From NCBI RefSeq assembly GCF_900099675.1, contig NZ_FNDQ01000007.1, positions 1 through 64,000 of the forward strand: 64,000 nt of DNA, in the 5' to 3' direction. The notes below the pieces were generated by a model, which saw only the letters and a list, made by a program, of their open reading frames with translations, had not been told where the DNA came from and made no database searches. Source of the DNA: Myroides phaeus. Lineage in GTDB: Bacteria; Bacteroidota; Bacteroidia; Flavobacteriales; Flavobacteriaceae. The number at the start of each line of letters is the position of its first letter. Positions within the stretch are counted from its first letter, which is position 1. Both the position numbers and the translations under genes were made by a program. Positions 8,311 through 16,537 of this stretch are shown here, one piece after another.

Positions 8311-9090
8311 ATGACAAAGAAAAAAGAATTAACCGTTGAAGAGAAGTTAAGAGCATTATACGACTTGCAATTAATCGACTCAAGAATTGACGAAATTAGA
8401 AACATGCGAGGAGAATTACCTCTGGAAGTTGAAGACTTACAAGATGAGGTTGCTGGACTGAACAAACGCTTAGAAAAGTTAAATGTAGACTTAAGTGATA
8501 TCGAAGCGAGTATTAAAGATAAAAAATCTTCAATCGAAGAGTTTAAAGCTGCTATTGCAAGATATACTGAGCAACAAAACGAGGTTAAAAACAATAGAGA
8601 GTACACTTCTTTAGAGAAAGAGATTGAGTTTCAAAAATTAGAAATCGAACTTGCTGAAAAGAACATTAAGGAAATGAAAGCAAGTATTGAACATAAAAAA
8701 TCTTCTATCACTGAAACTGATTCAAAATTAACAGCAAGAAAAGAGCACTTAGCTCACAAAGAAGCTGAATTGAACAGTATCATGGCTGAAACTGAACGTG
8801 AAGAAAAAGTTCTTTTAGAGAAATCAGAAGAATTTAAAGCTGATATTGAAGAGCGTTTAATGGTTGCTTACAACAGAATTAGAAATGGAGTTCGCAATGG
8901 TTTAGCAGTTGTTTCTATTGAGCGTGGTGCTTCAGGAGGTTCTTACTTCACTATTCCGCCTCAAACACAGGTAGAAATTGCAGCTCGTAAGAAAATTATT
9001 ACAGATGAGCACAGTGGACGTATCTTAGTTGATAGTGCATTAGCAGAAGAAGAAAGAGAAAAAATTGACGCTATTATAGCTAAATTATAA
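8311..9090 (+). CDS. DUF164 / zinc-ribbon family coiled-coil protein lacking all ribbon cysteines
   Basis: 259 residues. Residues about 35-175 are a long, highly charged antiparallel coiled coil. The C-terminal segment RGASGGSYFTIPPQ ... DEHSGRILVD aligns with the C4 zinc ribbon of the family, where cysteine pairs normally stand at CxGC and CxxCGRIL. Here they are Ala/Gly/Ser and His/Ser, and the whole protein has no cysteine. It therefore probably keeps the fold without zinc. Function unknown; some relatives have been linked to secretion or nucleic-acid binding. In an operon with the Nif3-like gene. Confidence 0.85.
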   Translation: MTKKKELTVEEKLRALYDLQLIDSRIDEIRNMRGELPLEVEDLQDEVAGLNKRLEKLNVDLSDIEASIKDKKSSIEEFKAAIARYTEQQNEVKNNREYTSLEKEIEFQKLEIELAEKNIKEMKASIEHKKSSITETDSKLTARKEHLAHKEAELNSIMAETEREEKVLLEKSEEFKADIEERLMVAYNRIRNGVRNGLAVVSIERGASGGSYFTIPPQTQVEIAARKKIITDEHSGRILVDSALAEEEREKIDAIIAKL

Positions 9091-9094
9091 TCTA

Positions 9095-9127
9095 AGGCCT
9101 CTTAATTTATTAAGAGGCTTTTTTTAT
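9095..9127 (+). terminator. terminator of the Nif3-DUF164 operon
   Basis: Stem GCCTCTTAAT / ATTAAGAGGC followed by seven T, just after the stop at 9090. Confidence 0.85.
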
Positions 9128-9135
9128 TTATTAAG

Positions 9136-9969
9136 ATGAAGAAGTTTGTAGGATTTATTGTGAATGTAATTTCCCTGTTTTCAGTGGAACGCGCTGTTGC
9201 TATATCCTACAAGTTTCTTACTTCTCCCCGTAAGGGACAGATTAAACTTGATGAGGTATTTCCTTTTTTAAATTCTGCTGCACAAACGCAGTTGCCTTAT
9301 AAGGATTCTTATATACAAACGTATCAGTGGAATGCTGAGCGTACTGATTTACCTATTATTCTTTTTTTTCACGGTTGGGAAAGTAATTCTAATCGATGGG
9401 AAGCAATGGTTACGTATTTTGGAAACAATTATCGTTATATTGCTGTTGACGCTATAGGCCTTGGGCTATCGCCAGGTAAGAAGATTACCATTGTTGGTTA
9501 TGCTGATATGATTGACTTCTGTTTAAATGCTTTTCAGCCAACGTATGTTATTTCACATTCTTTAGGGTCGTTTTCATTATTAAATCGATTAGCAGTTGAT
9601 CAATACCCTTCTGTTGAGAAAGCGGTTTTGTTAGGGTGTTTAGATGAGTATAGTAGTGTTGTAAAGAACTATGTGGCTATGATGGGGTATCGATCAGTGA
9701 TTCACAAAAGGTTAATTCAGAAAGTAGAACAGATAATTAAAATGCCAATACAAGCTTATGCAAGTTATTTGTTGGTAGAAAAGTGTACAGTTCCCTTATT
9801 ACTTGTACACGATAGAGGTGATGATGTCATTTACGAAAGCGACTGTGTGAAGTTTCATCAAAAGATGGTTGATTTAAACCAAAATATCGTTGCTACAGAA
9901 GGATTAGGACATTCCTTACAAGACAAAGTTGTCTATCAATCAATCTTAGATTTTATAGAAGGCAATTAG
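9136..9969 (+). CDS. alpha/beta hydrolase
   Basis: 277 residues of alpha/beta-hydrolase type, substrate unknown. Oxyanion block FFHGWESN near residues 76-83, nucleophile elbow SHSLG with Ser near 140, acid in HDRGDD, and catalytic His in GLGHSL near the C-terminus. The N-terminus is mildly hydrophobic but has no clear cleavage site. The start lies immediately after the preceding terminator, so its own promoter would have to overlap that hairpin. Cytosolic or membrane-peripheral. Confidence 0.82.
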   Translation: MKKFVGFIVNVISLFSVERAVAISYKFLTSPRKGQIKLDEVFPFLNSAAQTQLPYKDSYIQTYQWNAERTDLPIILFFHGWESNSNRWEAMVTYFGNNYRYIAVDAIGLGLSPGKKITIVGYADMIDFCLNAFQPTYVISHSLGSFSLLNRLAVDQYPSVEKAVLLGCLDEYSSVVKNYVAMMGYRSVIHKRLIQKVEQIIKMPIQAYASYLLVEKCTVPLLLVHDRGDDVIYESDCVKFHQKMVDLNQNIVATEGLGHSLQDKVVYQSILDFIEGN

Positions 9970-9980
9970 TTTGCAACCAA

Positions 9981-10013
9981 TTGTTTTATCGTTGAGAAAA
10001 ATACTTATTTTTG
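9981..10013 (+). promoter_or_regulatory. promoter of rluF, possibly giving a leaderless mRNA
   Basis: TTG at 9981-9983, 22 bases, then TATTTTTG at 10006-10013. The ATG of rluF is only 5 bases past the -7 box, so transcription would begin at or next to the start codon. Confidence 0.55.
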
Positions 10014-10017
10014 CGCT

Positions 10018-10923
10018 ATGGAAAAAGTACAAACACGTTTAAATAAATATCTATCTGAAGTTGGATATTGCTCAAGAAGAGAGGCTGATCGTCTAATAGA
10101 AGAGGGTCGTATTACTGTAAATGGTGTTGTTCCAGAAATGGGATTAAAAGTCAGTGAAGATGATGTTATTAGAGTAAACGGTCAATTGATTAAGAATAAT
10201 GATGAGGAGAATGTTTATTTAGCATTCTACAAACCTGTTGGTATTGAGTGTACAACAAATTCTACTGTTAGAGATAATATCGTTGATTATATAAACTATC
10301 CAAAAAGAATATTTCCGGTAGGACGTTTGGATAAGGATAGTGAGGGGTTAATTATTATGACGAATGATGGAGACATCGTTAATAAGATTTTACGTCAGAA
10401 AAACAACCACGAGAAAGAATATATCGTTACGGTAAATAAACCTGTTACAGAGCGTTTTTTACAACGTATGGGGGCTGGTGTGCCTATCTTAGACACAATT
10501 ACAAAAAAGTGTAGAGTAGAGCCTATTAGTAAAACTGTATTTAGAATATTTTTAACGCAGGGGTTAAACCGTCAAATTCGCCGTATGTGTGAGTTTTTTG
10601 GTTATGACGTTGTAGCGTTAAAGCGTATTCGAATTATCAATATCTCATTAGATATTCCGGTTGGAACGTATAGAGATTTGACAAAAGAAGAACTTGCAGA
10701 ATTGAATCGATTGATTGAGCCGTCAGTTATGACTGAAGAGGCAAGTTTAAATCAAGATGAAGAGAGTCAGCAAAGTATTAGAAAGAGAATGACTTCTGAG
10801 AGTTCTGGACAAAGAGATGAGAGACGCCCACGTAGGAACTTTGATCGTGAAAAGACAAGCAGTAAGCCAAGAGAAATAAAGCTTAAAAATGAGCGTTTAA
10901 GTAAAAGAAGAAGAGAGAATTAA
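10018..10923 (+). CDS. rluF: 23S rRNA pseudouridine synthase, RluF type
   Basis: 301 residues. An S4 RNA-binding domain (about 5-60: [19 protein letters not shown]) is followed by the RsuA/RluB/RluF catalytic domain. The catalytic Asp is in [10 protein letters not shown] near residue 105. [13 protein letters not shown] and [15 protein letters not shown] are close to E. coli RluF, which modifies U2604 of 23S rRNA. The last 60 residues are a basic, disordered tail (RRPRRN..., SKRRRE), also seen in RluF. The stop codon lies inside the terminator stem. Confidence 0.88.
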   Translation: MEKVQTRLNKYLSEVGYCSRREADRLIEEGRITVNGVVPEMGLKVSEDDVIRVNGQLIKNNDEENVYLAFYKPVGIECTTNSTVRDNIVDYINYPKRIFPVGRLDKDSEGLIIMTNDGDIVNKILRQKNNHEKEYIVTVNKPVTERFLQRMGAGVPILDTITKKCRVEPISKTVFRIFLTQGLNRQIRRMCEFFGYDVVALKRIRIINISLDIPVGTYRDLTKEELAELNRLIEPSVMTEEASLNQDEESQQSIRKRMTSESSGQRDERRPRRNFDREKTSSKPREIKLKNERLSKRRREN

Positions 10924-10944
10924 ACTAATTCTCTCTTTTTTTGT
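10912..10944 (+). terminator. terminator of rluF
   Basis: Perfect 11-bp stem AGAGAGAATTA / TAATTCTCTCT with a 3-base loop, followed by T. It overlaps the last codons of the gene. Confidence 0.8.
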
Positions 10945-11223
10945 TTTAGAGGGATGTGTTCACGAGAAACACTTAAATGTTTTTCAATAACTAAGAGATA
11001 CTAAACTATACTGCAAAGAAAGGAGCCACTAAATAGTGATTCCTTTTTGTCGGGGGTATGAGTATTTGAACTAATCCTTGTAAATGTTTTTAAAACACTT
11101 ACTTGTCTTATTTGTAAAAACTAACAATCTAATATCTCTCCTTAGTAAATTAGGTTAAAATCAAGTATACCTATTTTAAATGATGTTTTATTCTCTATGT
11201 GTGGCATTTTTGTAGATTAAGTC
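10945..11223. other. gene-free boundary between rluF and the tRNA-Pro island
   Basis: 279 bases with no reading frame. It contains the left 37-base direct repeat and its hairpin (11019-11055), which probably terminates the msrAB operon arriving on the minus strand. Confidence 0.6.
11019..11055. repeat. left direct repeat: tRNA-Pro 3' tip plus terminator
   Basis: 35 of 37 bases match 14947-14983 in the same orientation. In the right copy these bases are the terminator and the last 6 bases of a tRNA-Pro gene; here only the 6-base tip (TCGGGG) survives and the rest of the tRNA is absent. The hairpin (GGAGCCACT / AGTGATTCC, imperfect) has T runs on both sides, so it can act as terminator for msrAB. 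Confidence 0.7.
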
Positions 11224-12318
11224 TTATTGTTTTTTACTTATCAATGGCAGGTATTTATCATATCCTTCTGCTTTCATTTCTGCTTTTGGGATAAAGCGGA
11301 GAGAGGCTCCATTAATGCAATAACGCAAACCTCCCAATTCTTCAGGACCGTCGTTAAAAACGTGTCCTAAATGTGCATCTCCTGTTGTACTTCTCACTTC
11401 TGTTCGATGCATACCCAAGGTGTTGTCTTGTTTTTCTTTAATTAATTTTTTGTCAATAGGTTTTGAGAAGCTAGGCCAGCCACAACCAGCATCAAATTTA
11501 TCTGTAGAAATAAATAAGGGTTCTCCCGTAGTAATGTCTACGTATATTCCCTCTCGAAATTCGTTCCATAATTCATTGCTAAAGGCTCTTTCTGTCGCAT
11601 TGTTTTGTGTTACCTCATATTGTAATGCGGTTAATTTGCTTTTAAGCATTTCTTTGTCTTTACGTGTGTACTCTTTTGGCTTTTCAGGGTTAGCTTTTCG
11701 CGCCAATTCAAATAAATCTGGTCCAATGTGACAATAACCTCCTGGATTCTTATCTAAGTATTCTTGGTGATAAGTTTCCGCATCATAGAAGTTGCGTAAG
11801 GGCTCCACTTCAACCACAATTTTTTGGGTATATTGTTTTGCTAAGGCTTGTATTTTCTTATCAATAATGGCTTTATCTTCTGCATTTACATAGTATATTC
11901 CAGAACGATATTGTGTTCCAATGTCATTAGCTTGACGATTTAAACTTGTTGGATCGATGGTTTTAAAGAATAAATCAATAAGTAAATCAAAATCTACAAT
12001 AGTAGGATCGTACGTTACTTTAACTGTTTCTGTGAAACCAGTGTCTCCAGTTGAAACTTCTCGATATGAAGGGTTTACTGTATTTCCATTGGCATAGCCT
12101 ACTTCTGTTGCGGTAACACCTCTTACTTGCTTAAAGAAGTGCTCTGTTCCCCAAAAGCATCCTCCTGCAAAGTAGATATCTTTCATTTCTTTACTTTGTT
12201 TTATATTCATTTGTGGCGTATTGATTTTCGTTGTTTTCTCTTTATCAGTTAGGATATTATTATTTGCCAGTAGTAAACCACTACAAGCTATTATGATTAA
12301 GGCTATTCGTTTTTTCAT
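11224..12318 (-). CDS. msrAB: peptide-methionine sulfoxide reductase MsrA-MsrB fusion, exported
   Basis: 364 residues. A hydrophobic N-terminus (about 5-20) suggests export or membrane anchoring. The MsrA domain follows with [11 protein letters not shown] (nucleophilic Cys near 54) and [15 protein letters not shown]. The MsrB domain starts near 215: [26 protein letters not shown] and [11 protein letters not shown] with catalytic Cys near 333. The fusion repairs both diastereomers of methionine sulfoxide in envelope proteins. It overlaps the RclC-like gene by 4 bases and ends the sigma-factor operon, suggesting induction by oxidants such as hypochlorous acid. Confidence 0.92.
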   Translation of the reverse strand: MKKRIALIIIACSGLLLANNNILTDKEKTTKINTPQMNIKQSKEMKDIYFAGGCFWGTEHFFKQVRGVTATEVGYANGNTVNPSYREVSTGDTGFTETVKVTYDPTIVDFDLLIDLFFKTIDPTSLNRQANDIGTQYRSGIYYVNAEDKAIIDKKIQALAKQYTQKIVVEVEPLRNFYDAETYHQEYLDKNPGGYCHIGPDLFELARKANPEKPKEYTRKDKEMLKSKLTALQYEVTQNNATERAFSNELWNEFREGIYVDITTGEPLFISTDKFDAGCGWPSFSKPIDKKLIKEKQDNTLGMHRTEVRSTTGDAHLGHVFNDGPEELGGLRYCINGASLRFIPKAEMKAEGYDKYLPLISKKQ

Positions 12319-12764
12319 ACTGTTTGTTTTTGGGTTGATTCTAATAAGGATATTCCAAAACCTAAATACATTAAGTCTTTTAGAATGAAGAAATCAGTTA
12401 ATGGAAATCCGTCTACTGTTTTCCAAACACCTGGTGTAGTAAATAAATAACTAATAGTCATTAAGAATATGATACATAATCCGATACCTGCATACTTTTT
12501 AAAAGCATCATATTTTAATGTTAACACGAGGGTTAAAGCAACAAGTAGTTCTACTATACCAACGACAATGGAAACTGCCTGTACACTTAAGACGTTGTAC
12601 ATCCAGTATGACAAGGGGTGATTTTCAATTAATGGCACAATTGCTTTAGCTTCGGTAGGTGTAAATTTATATGCCCCTACCCATATTAGGATTAATACAG
12701 TGCCCCATAGGGAAATATAATATCCAAATGTGTGTTTTTTCGTTGAAAATGATTTTAGCTTCAT
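12315..12764 (-). CDS. RclC/YkgB-like (DUF417) membrane protein
   Basis: 149 residues with four predicted membrane segments. [20 protein letters not shown] followed by PLSYWMY is the DUF417 signature seen in E. coli RclC, part of the reactive-chlorine resistance operon. Biochemical role unknown. The neighbours (msrAB downstream with a 4-base overlap, anti-sigma and sigma upstream) fit a reactive-chlorine stress function. A 74-base gap upstream may hold an additional promoter. DoxX-type membrane proteins are the alternative reading. Confidence 0.8.
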   Translation of the reverse strand: MKLKSFSTKKHTFGYYISLWGTVLILIWVGAYKFTPTEAKAIVPLIENHPLSYWMYNVLSVQAVSIVVGIVELLVALTLVLTLKYDAFKKYAGIGLCIIFLMTISYLFTTPGVWKTVDGFPLTDFFILKDLMYLGFGISLLESTQKQTV

Positions 12765-12802
12765 TTTTTAGATTTTAAATAGTTAAACTTGTTTTTCTAT
12801 TT

Positions 12803-12829
12803 GGTCGTTTTACTTTTAAAATCCTGACA
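12803..12829 (-). promoter_or_regulatory. possible ECF-sigma promoter before the RclC-like gene
   Basis: Minus strand: TGTCAGG, 15 bases, then CGACC, 38 bases before the start at 12764. The shape resembles ECF promoters (-35 with GTCA/GG, -10 with CGWC). No matching pair was found before the sigma gene itself, so this is tentative. Confidence 0.3.
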
Positions 12830-12838
12830 AAATAAAAA

Positions 12839-13111
12839 CTAAATCTTCAATTTATTTTTTATTTTGTTTTTAAAGTCTTGTATATCAGTATCATTTAGTT
12901 CATTTGAAGAACTGTTTTGTGTCATTTTTTTTAGGATATTATCTAAGAAAGTTACTTTTTGATAGTAATTTTCACAGCATTTACATAGCCATAAATGTTT
13001 TTTTAATCTTTGTTTTTGCCACCAAGATAACTCTTGACTATTTTGTTTTTCGATATATAAAGTAGCTTGACAGCAAGGCATAATCAGCCAATGTATAATT
13101 TTATTTATCAT
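12839..13111 (-). CDS. small zinc-binding anti-sigma factor (ZAS type, soluble)
   Basis: 90 residues with no membrane segment. The motif HLWLCKCC is the H-x3-C-x2-C core of zinc-binding anti-sigma domains, and an upstream MPCCQATLYIEKQ resembles the leading CREAT.L segment. It begins 17 bases after the sigma-factor stop, the usual partner arrangement. Such zinc sites can release the sigma factor when cysteines are oxidised; that is known for the family and is only inferred here. Confidence 0.75.
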   Translation of the reverse strand: MINKIIHWLIMPCCQATLYIEKQNSQELSWWQKQRLKKHLWLCKCCENYYQKVTFLDNILKKMTQNSSSNELNDTDIQDFKNKIKNKLKI

Positions 13112-13128
13112 AATTACAATTGGATTAA

Positions 13129-13680
13129 TTAGTTTGTTTTAAACCAGTTTGACTCTAGACACGCTCTAAGTTGCAAGCGACTTCGTTGGAGTATTTTCCA
13201 TAAGTTAGTCGTACTAATACCTGTTTCCTGACAAACAGTAGTTGCTTTTTTTTCTTCTAAATAGTATAGTTTTACAGGTATTAACCACTTAGCAGGTAAA
13301 TTATCTAAGCAATGTGTTAAGGTAGTTCTGAATGTTGCATCGTCAAGTAAAAGTTCTTGGTCATCTTGCCACTCGCCAATAACACTGTCGTCTTTCCATT
13401 GACCTGAGGCATCAAAAAAATGGTCTAATTTGATTTTTCCTGTGCTTTTGTATTTTTTTCGATAATAATCAGCTACCTTATACTTAAGGATATTCATTAA
13501 CCAAGTTTTAGGATGACTTTCGCCTCTGAAAGAGTCGTAATATTCAAAGGCCGCAATAAAGACATCTTGTACCATATCTTCCGCATCTTCGCGGTTAGAT
13601 AGCAAGTAGATGGCTCTATTTAATAAAGATAGACTATAATTATCAATCCAAGATTGTAAGTCTTCAGATTTCTTATTCAT
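13129..13680 (-). CDS. ECF RNA polymerase sigma factor
   Basis: 183 residues, normal for ECF sigma-70 proteins. Region 2 contains NREDAEDMVQDVFIAAFEYYDSF and KTWLMNILKYKVADYYRK. Region 4 contains LPAKWLIPVKLYYLEEKKAT and a helix-turn-helix CQETGISTTNLWKILQRSR. It is the first gene of the sigma / anti-sigma / RclC-like / msrAB run, likely the stress-response regulator of that run. No consensus housekeeping promoter seen upstream. Confidence 0.9.
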   Translation of the reverse strand: MNKKSEDLQSWIDNYSLSLLNRAIYLLSNREDAEDMVQDVFIAAFEYYDSFRGESHPKTWLMNILKYKVADYYRKKYKSTGKIKLDHFFDASGQWKDDSVIGEWQDDQELLLDDATFRTTLTHCLDNLPAKWLIPVKLYYLEEKKATTVCQETGISTTNLWKILQRSRLQLRACLESNWFKTN

Positions 13681-14151
13681 AAGGCATTCAAAATTTTAAA
13701 GGTTTTAGAAAACTAGTGTAGAATATATTGATAGCGTTTTTAAACTGTATATTTCTTGATGTATGAATAAGTACCATTACTTTTTTTCTTTGTAAGAAAA
13801 TTGATACTAATAGCTAATTTAGTTTATTGTATTTAATTATTATGCATACTTTTTTGTAAAATATCCATAAATAATTGCAGAGATGGACTAATCTACTTCT
13901 GATGATGATGTGTTGCAATTATAGCAATAGTAGAGGTAAAGATTTTAATTGGTATTTCAATAATTAGCCTTTTTCTAATTCATCTTTTACAACAAAATGA
14001 GGTAAACACGCAATATTTATTTGGGTTATAATACTTCCTTTGATGATTTGAATGCTTCAACTTTCAATGTTTTGACTCAGTAGAATATATACACTTTGAA
14101 GTATATTTGATATCCTTCACCCTGGATTATTGTTTATTACAGAGTAGTTTT
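13681..14151. other. gene-free region between the sigma factor and the integrase relic
   Basis: 471 bases without a credible gene. Minus-strand fragments of 15-20 codons without stops occur near 13960-14100 and may be further decayed remains of the integrase or its neighbour. I cannot identify them. Confidence 0.5.
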
Positions 14152-14428
14152 TCATTTGATTTTTTGTTGGACTAATTGATGATAGGCATCTGTAATGGGT
14201 GCAGCGTACAGGCTCAATATGTGTACTGATTCGAACCGTGTCCTCATTTTTTCCTTTTCCTTTAATGTTATCCCAAGAAATAGGGGATATTTTTAGTTTT
14301 AAAGAAATTTCTGTACGTTGGCCATTTACCGCTATCCTTGCGTATATAAGGGATGGAACTGTTTTGTTTGAATTAGAAACACGTATAATGACGTGTATTT
14401 CAAATGTGTTCTTTGTGTTTATATCAAT
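14152..14428 (-). pseudogene. tyrosine recombinase (integrase) N-terminal relic, frameshifted
   Basis: On the minus strand, the frame open from 14428 reads NTKNTFEIHVIIRVS ... IYARIAVNGQRTEIS ... SPISWDNIKGKGKN. This is the arm-type DNA-binding domain that opens Bacteroidetes mobile-element integrases. The similarity continues in another frame as ITDAYHQLVQQKI and ends at a stop at 14152-14154, so a frameshift lies near 14185-14200. No SAM-like or catalytic domain follows, and no ATG begins the frame. It lies 78 bases from a tRNA-Pro, a typical integration target. Confidence 0.75.
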
Positions 14429-14451
14429 TTATTATAATATATAACAAAAAA

Positions 14452-14482
14452 AAAACCGTAAATACCAAGTATTTACGGTTTT
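14452..14482 (-). terminator. terminator of tRNA-Pro copy 1
   Basis: 14-bp stem AAAACCGTAAATAC / GTATTTACGGTTTT with a 3-base loop. The minus strand continues into a T run (complement of 14446-14455). A smaller hairpin GAGCAT/ATGCTC sits at 14485-14499. Confidence 0.85.
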
Positions 14483-14505
14483 ATGAGCATTTTATGCTCT
14501 TAAAG

Positions 14506-14580
14506 TCGGGGTGGCAGGATTCGAACCTGCGACCTCCTGGTCCCAAACCAGGCGCGATGACCGGGCTACGCTACACCCCG
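14506..14580 (-). tRNA. tRNA-Pro (anticodon TGG), copy 1
   Basis: 75 bases. Minus strand begins CGGGGTGTAGCGTAGCC, anticodon loop TTTGGGA between CCTGG and CCAGG, T-arm GGTTCGAATCC, acceptor CACCCCG plus A; CCA is not encoded. Identical by eye to copy 2 at 14978-15052. About 35 bases of upstream sequence are also shared, so the duplication included the promoter-proximal region. Confidence 0.95.
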
Positions 14581-14946
14581 CTTTAGACTTATTTTGTCCT
14601 TGCGAGTGCAAATATAAAACATAATTTTAATTAATCAGTGCTATTTGCTTGTTTTTTTTAATTAAAAATAACTTAACCGGTAACTTTTTGAATATTAGAC
14701 GGAAAGGTTGTGCAATAAGTAAGGGAAGTGAAAAATTTTATATACGTAGTCAGTGTTTTGGGAAACTTATAAGCTATATACAATTAGATGTTGCGTTGTA
14801 CGAACTTGATGTTTTTTAATTTTTCGGTTTATAATGACAAAAAAAAGATAGGGGAGAATACTTTAAAATGTAAAGGATTGCTTATTTCTAAGTAGAAACT
14901 TTTACTTCCTATTAATAATTACATTGCTTAAGTAAAGTGTATAAAA
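14581..14946. other. spacer between the two tRNA-Pro genes
   Basis: 366 bases. Apart from the upstream sequence of copy 1 and the terminator of copy 2 I see nothing in it. Confidence 0.5.
14609..14616 (-). promoter_or_regulatory. -7 box of tRNA-Pro copy 1
   Basis: Minus strand TATATTTG, 28 bases before the mature 5' end. The second copy has TAAATTTG at the same distance. Confidence 0.5.
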
Positions 14947-14975
14947 AAAGGAACCACTAAATAGTGATTCCTTTC
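14945..14975 (-). terminator. terminator of tRNA-Pro copy 2
   Basis: Minus strand AAAGGAATCACTATTTAGTGG followed by TTCC and a T run; the stem pairs AAAGGAATCACT with AGTGGTTCCTTT. Confidence 0.8.
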
Positions 14976-14983
14976 TGTCGGGG
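14947..14983. repeat. right direct repeat: tRNA-Pro 3' tip plus terminator
   Basis: Counterpart of 11019-11055 (35/37 bases). It spans the terminator hairpin of tRNA-Pro copy 2 and the last 6 bases of the tRNA gene. With the left repeat it brackets 3.9 kb containing the sigma-msrAB operon, the integrase relic and tRNA-Pro copy 1. Confidence 0.7.
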
Positions 14984-15052
14984 TGGCAGGATTCGAACCT
15001 GCGACCTCCTGGTCCCAAACCAGGCGCGATGACCGGGCTACGCTACACCCCG
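14978..15052 (-). tRNA. tRNA-Pro (anticodon TGG), copy 2
   Basis: 75 bases, same sequence as copy 1, with the same anticodon loop TTTGGGA and acceptor stem CGGGGTG/CACCCCG. Its 3' end coincides with the right 37-base direct repeat, so this copy may be the original integration target. Confidence 0.95.
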
Positions 15053-15394
15053 CTTAGACTTATTTTGTCCTTGCGAGTGCAAATTTAGAATATTTTTTTT
15101 ATTGAAAAGCATATTTTGTAAAAAAATATTGATTTTTTTTGAAGGATTATTTTATTCCTCTTATACACAGTGTAATAAATTGTTTTATGATAACTCTTTC
15201 ACCATAAAACGACCTCTTATATGCTTTACGTAATACATAAATGCAATAATAGTTTGTACCTTTTATGTAAATGAACTGCAATTTACTGATATACTAACTC
15301 ACAAAGATTATCTCTGTACAGTTAAAATGACCATTTTATCACAATACAATAAATAAAAATGATTCGGCTATTTGTTATTTCTTTCATAACCTAT
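15053..15394. other. gene-free region between tRNA-Pro and trxB
   Basis: 342 bases. It holds the tRNA-Pro copy 2 upstream region, with a minus-strand TAAATTTG at 15080-15087. No other feature recognised. Confidence 0.5.
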
Positions 15395-15424
15395 TTTGAA
15401 AAGGCAATAAAAAAGGTATTTTTG
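15395..15424 (+). promoter_or_regulatory. promoter of trxB
   Basis: TTTG at 15395-15398, an 18-base spacer, then TATTTTTG at 15417-15424. This is a full match to the Bacteroidetes vegetative consensus. Transcription should start near 15430, supporting the ATG at 15451. Confidence 0.75.
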
Positions 15425-15450
15425 TTTATATAATATAAAACTGATTGATT

Positions 15451-16392
15451 ATGTCTAATATAGAAAGAGTAAAGTGTTTGATTATTGGTTCTGGACCTGC
15501 AGGTTATACTGCTGCTATTTATGCGGCTCGTGCTAATATGAACCCGGTATTATACCAAGGGATGCAACCTGGAGGACAATTAACTACTACAAATGAAGTA
15601 GAAAACTTCCCTGGATATCCAGAAGGAGTAACAGGTCCTGAAATGATGATGCAATTACAAGCTCAAGCACAACGTTTTGGAGCAGATATCCGCGACGGTT
15701 GGGCTACTAAAGTAGATTTAAGTGGTGATGTAAAGAAAGTGTGGATTAATGAAACTACTGAAGTACACGCTGATACAGTGATTATTTCTACAGGTGCTAC
15801 TGCTAAATATTTAAACTTACCATCAGAGCAACACTACCTATCATTAGGAGGTGGAGTTTCTGCTTGTGCAGTATGTGACGGATTTTTCTACAGAAATCAA
15901 GAGGTAGTGATTGTTGGAGCAGGTGATTCTGCTTGTGAGGAAGCTCACTATCTATCTCAATTGTGTAAAAAAGTTACTATGCTTGTGCGTAGTGAAAAAT
16001 TCCGTGCTTCTGTTATTATGGAAGAGCGTGTTCGCAACACTGAGAATATCGAAATATTAATGAACACAGTTACAGAAGAAGTTTTAGGAGACGGAAATGT
16101 AGTTACTGGTATTCGTGTTAAAAACAATGAAACAGGTGAGGTTAAAGAAATTCCTGCTACTGGATTCTTCGTTGCTATTGGTCATAAACCAAATACTGAC
16201 ATCTTCAAAGGTCAGTTAAATATGGATGAGACGGGTTATTTGTTAACAGAAGGAAAAACAAGTAAAACGAATATTCCAGGTGTATTTGCTTGTGGAGATG
16301 TTCAAGATAAAGACTATCGCCAAGCGATTACTGCTGCAGGTTCTGGTTGTATTGCTGCCTTAGATGCTGAGCGTTATATGGCTTCAAAATAA
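15451..16392 (+). CDS. trxB: thioredoxin-disulfide reductase
   Basis: 313 residues from ATG 15451; a TTG two codons earlier is also in frame but less likely. FAD-binding GSGPAGYTAAIYAARA at the N-terminus, redox-active CAVC near residues 138-141, NADPH-binding GAGDSACEEAHYL, and a C-terminal FACGDVQD block. It reduces thioredoxin with NADPH in the cytosol and would supply electrons to MsrAB-type enzymes. Monocistronic. Confidence 0.96.
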   Translation: MSNIERVKCLIIGSGPAGYTAAIYAARANMNPVLYQGMQPGGQLTTTNEVENFPGYPEGVTGPEMMMQLQAQAQRFGADIRDGWATKVDLSGDVKKVWINETTEVHADTVIISTGATAKYLNLPSEQHYLSLGGGVSACAVCDGFFYRNQEVVIVGAGDSACEEAHYLSQLCKKVTMLVRSEKFRASVIMEERVRNTENIEILMNTVTEEVLGDGNVVTGIRVKNNETGEVKEIPATGFFVAIGHKPNTDIFKGQLNMDETGYLLTEGKTSKTNIPGVFACGDVQDKDYRQAITAAGSGCIAALDAERYMASK

Positions 16393-16418
16393 GCTTAATC
16401 TACATTAAATTATATTTT

Positions 16419-16454
16419 AAGTCCTGATAGATATTTCTTTCAGGACTTTTTTTG
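16419..16454 (+). terminator. terminator of trxB
   Basis: Stem AAGTCCTGA / TCAGGACTT followed by T. Confidence 0.85.
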
Positions 16455-16537
16455 GTTAAAATTATTATAATAAAAAATAGTATGGTCTTGATTTAATTAG
16501 TAAGTTCGGTATTTGTAACCAAAAAAATAATCAAATT

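Noticed and set aside
14199-14444. 81-codon plus-strand frame next to tRNA-Pro
   Set aside because: It is antisense to the integrase relic, and its translation has no protein-like character.
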